The notes under the pieces are model-generated. The model had not been told where the DNA came from, ran no database searches, and worked only from the letters and a program-made list of their open reading frames with translations. Both the position numbers and the translations under genes were made by a program. From Pseudophaeomoniella oleicola (lineage: Eukaryota > Ascomycota > Eurotiomycetes > Phaeomoniellales > Phaeomoniellaceae), in NCBI GenBank assembly GCA_003868215.1, contig QWDQ01000062.1, positions 1 to 64,000 of the forward strand: a stretch of DNA of 64,000 nucleotides, given 5' to 3'. Shown here in pieces: positions 8,975-18,275 of the stretch. Each line of letters begins with the position of its first letter. Position 1 is the stretch's first letter.

Positions 8975-10797
8975 TCATGTTTTCACATCTGGCTCGGTTC
9001 GGCCAATGAACTTCTGGAATTGAAGTAACTCAACCGCGAGCTCAATGTTTTCCTTCAGATACTCTTGGGCATCCAAGGCGAACTTGGTCTTGTCACTCTC
9101 ATGGCGCTCAAGATACAGACGAATAGTTGCACCAGAGCTACCAGTGCCGGACAGACGAACAACAATTCGGCTGCCATCGTCAAACTTAACGTAGATGCCC
9201 TGGTGGCTAGACACGGAGCCGTCAAGATCAGTGTAGGAGAAGTCATCCGCCTCGGTGACCTTGCGACCCTTGATGCTCGAGCCGACGAATGCATCCTTCT
9301 TCGTAGTGATCAACTCCGTGAGGTTCTTGACAACCTGATCGGCACCGTCACTGTCAACACCTTCGTAGTCGAAGCGAGTGAAGAAAGTACGACCATACGT
9401 CTCCCAGAACTCTTTTTGGATTTCATTAAGAGTTACCAATTTGCCAGAGTCTTTGCCGATACCTGCAACAATGTTCAGCCAGGCAACGACTGCCCAGAGG
9501 CCGTCCTTTTCACGGATATGGTTGGAACCAGTACCGAAGGATTCTTCACCGCAGATGGACATCTTCTGGTTGTCGAAGAGGGCGCAGAAAAACTTCCAAC
9601 CGGTCGGTACCTCGTAACAGGAGAGACCTTGCTTCTTGGCAACAAGGTCGACAGCTCCTGATGTTGGCATAGAGCGAGCTAGACCATAGACACCCTGGGT
9701 CTGAAAGTATGGAATGTACTTTTGCGCATAGTGTGCGATAATGGCCAATGAATCGCCAGGTGACACGAATGCATTGTGACCGTAGATCATGTTTCGGTCA
9801 CCGTCTCCGTCCGAGGCAGCACCGAAGTGAATCTTCTCTTTGTCCACGCGTTCGACGAGGGAGTGGGCATAGGTTAGATTGGGATCTGGGTGACCGCCGT
9901 TGAAATCTGGCGACGGTACACAGTTCTGGGTGGCAGATTCTGGCAGGCCGAGCTCCTTGTTGAAGATGGCGACACCGTATGGTCCAGTGACACCAGACAA
10001 GCCGTCGAAGAGAACCTTGAAATCGGGTTGCGACTTCAGAAAGTCTCGGATGAGGTCGAAATTGAAGATGGACTTCAACATAGCCACATAGTCGGTGGTG
10101 GAGTCGATGATCTCGACCTCCAGCGGACCATATGTCTTCGTACCAATGGTGCTCAGGTCAATATCCGGGATCTCAGTGATCTTGTATGAAGTGAGCGCCT
10201 TGGACTTTTCAAATATCTTGTTTGTAACTGATTCAGGTGCTGGTCCACCATTCTCAAGGTTATATTTCATACCAAAGTCAGCCTTTGGACCTGATTTTGA
10301 GTTAGCACGGCCAATCGAGTCTGAGATGACGTTGGACCAACATACCACCTGGGTTATGACTGGCGGTAAGCAAGATACCACCGGTGGCCTTGCGTTGGCG
10401 GATGACGTGGCTGGCAGCCGGTGTACTGAGGATACCATTTTGGCCGATTATGAGTTTCTTGACACCGTAGGCTGCGCTGATCTTTGCGATGGTTTGGACC
10501 ACTTCAGGGTTCCAATAGCGACCATCTCCCCCAATGACCAAGACGGCGCCTTCGGTGCCCTGGGGAATGGAAAGGAGGATGGCTGTAGTGAAAGACTCGG
10601 AGTAATGTGGTTGCTGGAAGACTGTCACCTTCTTACGAAGACCTGAACTAGGGACATCATCAGCGCTATCCGGTCAATTGGTAGTTGGGCCTCTAGTTGT
10701 TGAGAGCATGCGGGGTAGAGGGGAGAAATCAGACATACGTTCCAGGCTTCTGATCGGTGAACGGCTTGATAGAGACTTCTTTGATATTGACGCTCAT
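8975..10797 (-). CDS. PGM2: Phosphoglucomutase
   Basis: Three exons (10797-10739, 10647-10346 and 10290-8975) give 558 aa, the normal length for fungal PGM. The enzyme interconverts glucose-1-phosphate and glucose-6-phosphate in the cytosol, feeding glycogen, trehalose and UDP-glucose synthesis. The catalytic phosphoserine loop TASHNP is at residues 114-119 (Ser116). The second intron splits a codon right after HNPG. The metal loop DGDGDRNM, the sugar loop GEESFGTGSNHIREKDG and the phosphate loop RLSGTGSSGATIRLY are all intact. The N-terminal TSGLRKKV motif spans the first intron, which supports that junction. The second intron shows a clear TGCTAAC branch site. Nothing unusual is seen. Confidence 0.96.
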
Positions 10798-11726
10798 GAT
10801 GGTGATAATTCCTTGGGGTTACTGTATGATATGATCTGAAAGGGACAAGAGTTCTGTAAAAGAGAAGAGAGAAAGGTGGAGGGGAAAATAGCGGGATGGC
10901 GAGAAAATGAAGCTATTGATTATTACAGTGTTCTTACTTTAGCTATCATGGAAGACGGTGATACTAGAACAATGGAACCTTTGAATTCCCGTCCCACCAA
11001 AGTGACTAAAGGATAGGTAACTAACAGTTAAGGGCCAATGCTAATCTATCACCCACGAGCTCTCCAACGGGTTCCAAAAGGTCGGTGAGGGGCAGGTAGC
11101 TTGTCTCCATGTGGTCTCCTCCTCCTCTCTCTCCCCCTCTTTAATCTGGTCGATTCCCTCTCTAGCATAACAGAACATTCCAGTCAAATGGTGATTGAGC
11201 GTTTCTCCGGGAGTGTGCAGGAATCCAATATGAAAGGTACAATACAGTATTGCCCTTAGTTCTCTGGCGCTGAGGGGAGCCGGAGCTATCCTGCTGAGCG
11301 ATAGAGACATGTATGAAGATGTATTTCCAATGTAAGTCACCAATGATACCGATGCCACTCACAGCCAGGTCTCTGTACTGGTGGGCAAGACCACTGGGCA
11401 CCAGCGATAATGCTTCTCCTGGTCAGCAGGTCTTTCATGCCAGGTTTGGTAGTGCAGTTCGGGAGTGCATGTACAACATCAGCATCTGCTTTGGCAAGTC
11501 ATATCGTGCTCACAGTAAGTCGAGTGAGTGTAGTTAAGGCACCGACTCATTTATTATTACTATTATTGTATTGTAGATCAGATTGTGGGGAACAAGGTGG
11601 GATCATAGCCCCGCAATCTGGGAAATGTTTGGTCCTCAATTACGAGAGGAGGCTCTACAGTTTCTCACAAAGTCGACCTTTTTGGAAGCGGTTTCTGAAG
11701 CCAATTGACCTACGGCTTATACTATC
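10798..11726. other. Divergent promoter region of PGM and HOM6
   Basis: About 930 bp separate two divergent starts. A CT-rich tract lies at about 11114-11145. CGACTCA (11543-11549) is one base off the Gcn4/CpcA site TGACTCA, which would fit amino-acid control of HOM6. An upstream ORF at 11625-11708 is listed separately. No other gene is seen. Confidence 0.5.
11625..11708 (+). promoter_or_regulatory. 27-codon uORF ahead of HOM6
   Basis: An ATG at 11625 opens a 27-residue frame beginning MFGPQLREEAL that stops with TGA at 11706-11708, 18 nt before the HOM6 ATG. If the transcript starts upstream of it, it could limit HOM6 translation. No transcript start is known. Confidence 0.4.
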
Positions 11727-12953
11727 ATGGCTTCACGCAGTTTGGACCAGGTCTATTTGGCGGTTATCGGTACGTCGTCTTGCCTGTGTTCCCCGTAAAA
11801 TCTACCTCCGCGTTCGGCATCCCACCATGTCAGCGACATCTGACTTGCGACGGAGTATTCGACCTCGATGCTGACATATAAACCCCCAGGACTTGGTGGT
11901 GTTGGCGCCCATTTCATGACACAACTTGCTACACTGCCAAGTGCTCTCAGCCCCTTGTTGGTATTCGTCTCTCGATCTCGCACAAATGTCGTATCGCAGG
12001 ACTATCAACCAATTCCTCCGTCCCAGGCATCTACACTGTTGGCATCTGCTACAGAGAGCCACAAGCTTTCACCCTCCGAGATTGCAACATATTTGTCAAA
12101 GGCTCCTGGGCGTGCTATAGTCGTTGACAATACCTCCGACCAGAGTGTTGCTGAGTCTTACCCGCTATTTTTGGCCAAAGGTATCAGCGTTATCACCCCC
12201 AACAAGAAGGGCTTTTCCAGCACCCTTGAACTGTGGGACAGTATCCAAACAGCAATCAACCAGTCCGGCTCTAAGACAATGATATATCATGAATCCTCAG
12301 TCGGCGCTGGTCTTCCAGTCATCTCTACCCTAAAAGATCTCGTCGCGACGGGTGATCAGGTAACGAAGATCGAAGGCGTCTTTTCTGGAACAATGTCATT
12401 TCTTTTCAACACATTTGCCCCTGTCGACGGCAAAGCAGAGGGAAAGTGGAGCGCTATCGTCGCCAAAGCCAAAGAGGCAGGATATACGGAACCAGACCCC
12501 AGGGATGACTTGAACGGCATGGACGTTGCCCGCAAGCTAACGATCCTGGCTCGTTTGGCGGGCTTACGCGTGACCGGACCCACCGGCTTCCCTGTCCAAA
12601 GCCTGATACCGCAAGAGCTGGAGAACGCGCAATCGGCAACGGAATTCATGGAAAAGCTGCCAAACTTCGACGACTCGATGGAGGAATATAAGATCAACGC
12701 CGAGAAGCAGGGCAAGGTTGTCAGATACGTCGGTAGCGTCGATGTGTTAGCAGGAGACGTGAAAGTCGGGCTGCAGATGGTTGAGAAGGGAGGGCCGATT
12801 GCAAGTCTCAAGGGCAGTGACAATCTGATTTGCTTCTATACGAAGAGATACGGCAGCAACCCCCTCGTCATTCAAGGAGCTGGAGCTGGAGGTGAGGTTA
12901 CTGCGATGGGTGTCACTGGAGACTTGATCAAGGTCATGGAACGGCTGCTATAA
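11727..12953 (+). CDS. HOM6: Homoserine dehydrogenase
   Basis: Two exons (11727-11769 and 11890-12953) give 368 aa. The 120-nt intron splits the first Gly of the NAD(P)-binding motif VIGLGGVGAHF. The enzyme reduces aspartate semialdehyde to homoserine, the branch point to threonine and methionine. The family features are present: ITPNKKGFSS (the dinucleotide-binding lysine region), YHESSVGAGLPVI, EGVFSGTMSFLFN, and the catalytic segment EPDPRDDLNGMDVARKL with its conserved Asp and Lys. There is no aspartate-kinase or ACT domain, as is usual in fungi. The gene is convergent with the DUF3445 gene, with only 126 bp between stops. Confidence 0.95.
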
Positions 12954-13079
12954 TGCGACCACTACCATCCATCATTGCCACACACACCCCACTCCTCCCT
13001 ACTCCGCAACGGTTCCTCCCATCATCTTACTCTTTCTCTCTCCACTATCCATCCAATCCAATCCCAATAGGGTTCTTCT

Positions 13080-15166
13080 TTAACTCCTCAGATACTTCTT
13101 CACAGCCTCCCCCCACGCCCCGCCCCTCTTATAAAAGTGCATCTGCGGCGCATTTCCCTTCTTCAGTCCATCGATCGCCTCGATCAGCGCGGCCGCCGAT
13201 TCCGGCTCGGCCTTGATTTCGGATATCGGATAGAGGTACGTCTTGAAAGCGAAGACGAGGGCCTTCGTGTGCGGGAGACGGTGGAGGGTTTGACGTTCGC
13301 AGCGGATATACGTCTGTTTGGATTTGGCCCGAGTGGGAAGTGATCAGTCGGGGTTCCTTTTCCTGTATAGGTAGGGGAGAGGAAGCAAAAGAACAATTTT
13401 GGATCTTTAGCAGGTGGTTCCGGCGGGTGGATTGGTAAACAGGGGAAATTCCAACAAAAGTTTTCACCAGGTGTCTGCGGGGTGGTTATAGACAGCATAG
13501 GGTAGCATAATCCAACTGTTCAAGAATCCAAGTACTTTTCCCAAAGAGTAATTGTGCAGGAAAAAACACATCAACTCTCCAATAGGCGAGATCAGCAGAA
13601 AAGAAAAGCACACGGAAAAGATGAAAGGGGTAGACCAAAAATAGCGAAGGACGGGGAGAAAAAAAAAAAAAAAAGAAGAGTACATACCTCCTCCGGCACA
13701 ATCGTCTCCAACTCCTTAACCTCCTCTCCCTCATAAGCATGCATCGCCATTCCGCCCTTCTCATCATCGTCCTCCATCGGCGCCGCAAACAACTCCCCGC
13801 CTTCCCCACCGGTCATGACGCTCCAATTCGCGCGCTTAACGTAGCGCCCGACCTCGATCTTCGCGAAGAACTTGTCCATCGAGCCGGCGAGTTTTTCGTC
13901 GTAGCCGGGGACGGGGGAGTGGATTTGGCGGAGCGGGTGGCCGAGTTTGGCGCTGGGGCGGAAGCCGTTGGGGTAGAGGGTGGAGTAGGCGGAGAGGATG
14001 TAGGGGGAGGATGGGAGGGGGGTGGAGGGGGTGGTAGGAGAGGATAGGGCGGTGGCTTTGAGGGAGGTTGGTTGAGTGGCTTCGCTAGGGGTGGTTTTGG
14101 CTTTGGAAGGTTGTTTTCTTTCTCGGAGGGAGGGTGGTTCCCTGGCGGATGGCGTTGTATTTCCTGTGCCTGTGGCAGCTGGGGTCTTCACCTTGTTTGC
14201 AGAATCGGTGCCGGTGATTGTATCCTCGGGGATAAGAAGGAGGAAGTCTTCATCCACCATCAAGGCCATGGTCTCCAGCATTCGTTCAGCTTTGAGTGAT
14301 CTACCATCGCCACCTTTGCTCTTTGCGGGTACCAGCGTTCCTGTTACTTTGTTCTCTAACATAACTTCTTTGCCATATTCGTAGTCTGTGTGGTGAATTT
14401 TGAACATCTTGGGGTATCTGACCGGTAGGTAGTGCGTGAACAGGTAAGTGTACAGCTCTGCTATAGCTGGGTATATTGCATCACTAGATTTAGGGTCAAC
14501 GTTGATAGTTTCGGGTCGTTTCTTTGGGTCCTTCAAGATTCCTCGACGATAATTGATACGCTCCAAGTACGTTTTGTCCATTGGGATTAATTCAGATGGG
14601 TCAAGTGTTTCGAGTGCTGTTTGATCATTGAGAGAGTCTTGTGGTCAGTTGTCGAGTGTTCAGCCAGATGTATACTCCGCCTTGTAAGGCCAGGCAGCCA
14701 GAAAGAGAAGAGACATACCCATTGTGAGATGGTATTTGGGTTTGAATGGACGCAGTTTGATGGGTTCCGTGTCTTGCCAGTTGAAGTCCGGCAGAGGCTC
14801 AATGTCAGGGAAGCCTGGAGCAGGAATGAAGGCTTGTTTTGCTTTCATATCCCGAATCTTCTTCTATTGGAAAGTTAGAATGTCCTCTTCTAATTATGAA
14901 ATATGTCACTCTATCCGAGTGGGAGCCATATCCAGATCCAATGGACTTGGACTGATACGCTGATTGGTGACATTGCGCATGACTGTAGCAAGACTCACCA
15001 CCTGCCTCTTTGCCTGAAAGATGGCAAAGAGCACGAAGAAAATGATCATGAAAAAGTTCCCATAGTTTGCCATCGTGAAATAAGACATGGACTTCAGTTC
15101 GTCCCAAGACCTGATCTTCCATACTGCTGCATCTCGAAACGCCTCGAAGACATTCTGATTCGCCAT
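13080..15166 (-). CDS. DUF3445 protein (heme-dependent oxidative N-demethylase-like), membrane-anchored
   Basis: Four exons (15166-14999, 14863-14719, 14616-13688 and 13313-13080) give 491 aa. A hydrophobic segment at about residues 36-51 probably anchors the N-terminus. The DUF3445 domain follows: RPFKPKYHLTMALETLD, then SELIPMDKTYLERINYRRGI, then the C-terminal block RCERQTLHRLPHTKALVFAFKTYL. Bacterial DUF3445 relatives are alpha subunits of heme-dependent oxidative N-demethylases; the fungal substrate is unknown. A low-complexity insert (S/T/P-rich) sits near the middle. The third intron is 374 nt, much longer than its neighbours, but the junction joins conserved sequence. The 5' leader carries a 20-nt C run. 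Confidence 0.82.
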
Positions 15167-15756
15167 CTTGGTTAGGGGTGCCGGGGGGGGGGGGGGGGGG
15201 GGTTAATTGGTCGACTGCTCTGGCAACTGAGACAGGCCTTTGCTCGCTCGTATCTATATTGTCAATCCTAGCCCAATCCAAAGCCGTGAGATATCTCCTG
15301 TGGGAGCAAATGGTAAGAAAGGTCAATAATATATGTCCTTCCTACAACTTGTTATCCCGTTCCAAGTAATGTGCGACTTATCAAATCCATGCTAACGAAG
15401 CATATCTCCCCCGCGCACGCCTACATTCCAGATGAGGAAAACAACGCCGCTCATCTCCAGATTTATTACCAACCGTTCTCCACTGGGCTGAGACCCTCTC
15501 ATTCCCTCCCCCAGATAATTGGAATGGTATGGCACGTCGAATAGCTTCAACTGACAATGGATACGATGCATTATTGTCACGATTGCAAGAAAACACTGTG
15601 AGGGGTCATAGTTAACGCAGGTTACCGGAGTACAAAGCAGTCTCATTGCCTCAGTAAAGTCATACATGGGAGATTTCTGGCTGTCAGGCTTTGTTACGAG
15701 TAGGTAGTATATACAACGAACTAAATTTTCGGTTCGAGCTTGCGCTAATCCGCGGC
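15167..15756. other. Intergenic: DUF3445 gene leader and xylanase 3' flank
   Basis: Apart from the poly-G tract no feature is seen. Minus-strand frames at 15381-15862 overlap the xylanase 3' end in other frames and show no known product. Confidence 0.5.
15183..15202. repeat. 20-nt poly-G/poly-C tract in 5' leader
   Basis: An uninterrupted run of 20 G on the plus strand (C on the coding strand) ends 17 bases upstream of the DUF3445 gene's ATG. The length may be inexact, because such runs are error-prone in sequencing. Confidence 0.8.
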
Positions 15757-17084
15757 TCAAGAACTCAGCGCTGAGACAATTCCGGCGTGTGCTGGCTTCT
15801 CTGCGAGGTTCGCATCCCATGGACAGGCAGCCCCTTGTCCACTGAATGTGTTCGGCACCCATGAGTACTTATCGGTGTAATCCCAGATAGTAATGCCAAC
15901 ACAACCATTCGTCTGGACACAGGCACTGACGGTACTCTCATAGTCCGTCCTCTGCTGGGCAAGTAAGGAACTAGTACTGGGCATTGTCATGCGGATATCG
16001 AGTTCTGTGATAGCAACATCTACCCCGAGAGCGGCGAATGCGGCCATGTTCGTAGCTTGGGTTGACGATGAAGCGGTCTCTCCGACAATGAAGTGGGATT
16101 GAAGGCCGACGCCATCGATTTGAATGTTGCGCACCTTAAGTTGGGAGATAACTCTTTGAGCGGCAGTGGCTTTAGCACCGGCGGATTCAATGTTGTACTC
16201 GTTCAGATATAGCTTGATTCCGTACGGAGCTGCTGCTGCTGCCGCGGTCTCGAAAGCTATAGGGATATATTCTTCACCGATGTTCTCGTAAAATACATTG
16301 GTGCGATAAGTACCATCCTCGTTGAACGGTTCATTCACTACGTCCCAAGCATAGCATGATGAGCCATAGTGATCAATCAGAGTTGTGATATGGTTCTTCA
16401 TGACGGCGGTGAGGGTTTCATTCGTCCAGGTGCCGGAAGTAACCCAGGATGGAAGTTGACTATACCAGACCAGATTGTGGCAGCGCACTTTCTGATTGTT
16501 GGCTTTGGCCAGATTGACAATGGCATCGCCATTGGTGAAGGTAAAGGTCCCCTGATGGGGCTCAGTGGCGTCCCATCTAGGCAGCGAGTCAGCAAAAACC
16601 AAGAATCCTTGTTCGAGGATACATACTTCTGGGAATTACCGGGTGTGATCTGGCCGAACTGGTTTGTATCATTGAGGATAGCCAGGTAGGGACTGTCAGT
16701 CAGTTCGGAGTTGTCGGTAGCGGAGCCGAAATACGTTAGACCCGCAGCGACACCTAGACTGTTCAGACCTGCTGATGAAGAGTTGGTTGACGCTGTTGGA
16801 GATGCCGTCGCCGAGACTGATGCAGATGTGGCGGAGACTACCACCGAGGGAGTGGATGGTGCAGTCACTGCAGCTACAGCAGTACTGATACTTGAAGAGG
16901 TGGCTGCAACGCTGCTGGTAGCAATAGCAGAGGATGACGCGACGGGACTACTCAACGGGACTACGCTCGAAGTCGTCTCGGGATAATCGGCATCACAGTC
17001 ATCATCCTCGACAGCCGAAGGGATGGCCAAAGGGGCAGCCAGCACAGCTGGCAAGAGAATAAGAGCGCCTCGTAAAAACAACAT
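15757..17084 (-). CDS. Secreted GH10 endo-1,4-beta-xylanase
   Basis: Two exons (17084-16627 and 16576-15757) give 425 aa; the 50-nt intron splits the Lys of QKWDATEP. Residues 1-16 form a signal peptide. About 90 residues rich in Ser, Ala, Thr and Val follow, like a linker, but no cellulose-binding module precedes them. The GH10 barrel runs from about residue 105 to the end. The acid/base Glu235 is in [12 protein letters not shown] and the nucleophile Glu344 is in [23 protein letters not shown] and [14 protein letters not shown] are further signatures. The protein cuts internal beta-1,4 xylan bonds outside the cell. It ends right after the catalytic domain, so there is no C-terminal binding module either. 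Confidence 0.95.
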
Positions 17085-18275
17085 GGTGCAAAAGAATACA
17101 ATCGAATTGAAGATAACGAATGAATGGTAACAGTTCTACAGAGAAAGGAAGAAAGCAAGATTGAAAACAGAGAAAACTGACCGGAGCCCCAGTGAGAAAA
17201 GTCACTCGTATATAGGGAACTTGCTCCCATGAAGAGAAAGAGTCGCCTCGTTTATGAAACATCATTACCAGTGGGAGCTTCGGGCCGTGGTGTCATATAA
17301 TACTATGCAACTTTGGGTGATATTGGTGAACAGCTGGGATAATGGGAGTGTTTCAGGCCAATGGTTTTCAAAGCATGAACAATGGGATCTAGATGGAAGG
17401 GATACCCTCTCCTCGGTTGCGGTACGTCCATAGTACCGTAAACCTTCTGATATAATTAATAGCCACTGACTGAGATTACTCTAGGTGACTTGTTTTGAAA
17501 CCAACCGACTGCCCTGTAGACGGAGGTAACGGAGTCATTCCAATAGTGGTGGAGCACTTCGCAATTAATCTGCGGGAGACACGGCGACGGTGGGAAAAGG
17601 AGATCGGGTTTCATTTCTCCTTCGCTAATACATAACCGCTTATACACGTATCCGTATTTCATCCGCGTTTCCATCCCTGGGTCTTAGATTCTCGCTTCGA
17701 TAGAAAAAGGACCAAGGGCGAGAATAAATGTACCGTGTGGGAATTAACCCTGTTCACTACTATCCAGAGCGGTATCAACCCAAATGCTCGGACGTGACAG
17801 GGAGCGTACCTAGAGCGAGGTGTGCAGGTATCCATTGACCGCCAGGACGACAACACTTACACTATAATTGCACTCATCGGGGATAAATGCCATAGCGACG
17901 GGTCAATTGCACATGTGAGGATTTAAACCTTCTCTGACAGCTAACGATCGAGAGCACTACAAACTTGTACTGAAGCAACCAGTCCGCTGTAACGAAACGA
18001 AGCCGATAGAAGCCCAACGCCAGTCGATAATCATAACAAATCCTCCCATTCCATCCTCCACCAGATACATGATATTGACCTAAGTCATCATTCATCGTTC
18101 TCATCATATCCCGAAAGAGACCAGAAGGAGAACGTTGGAGATACGCGGAGGAGAAACAGTGACTTCGAAGACGATTGATCTTTGCCTCTATCCGAGCCAG
18201 TGAATAATTACTTTTCTATGCATCCTCAGCCAGCTTGTCCTATCGCCTCTCCCCCGAACCACAGATTGTCCGATT
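17085..18275. other. Xylanase upstream region and Argonaute 3' flank
   Basis: About 1.2 kb without a convincing gene. It should hold the xylanase promoter. A CCAAT motif is seen near 17360. Small frames at 17456-18107 have no recognisable product. Confidence 0.5.
17209..17214 (-). promoter_or_regulatory. TATA box of xylanase gene
   Basis: TATATA on the minus strand lies about 125 bp upstream of the xylanase ATG, followed by a purine/pyrimidine-skewed leader. The location fits a strongly inducible fungal gene. Confidence 0.45.
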
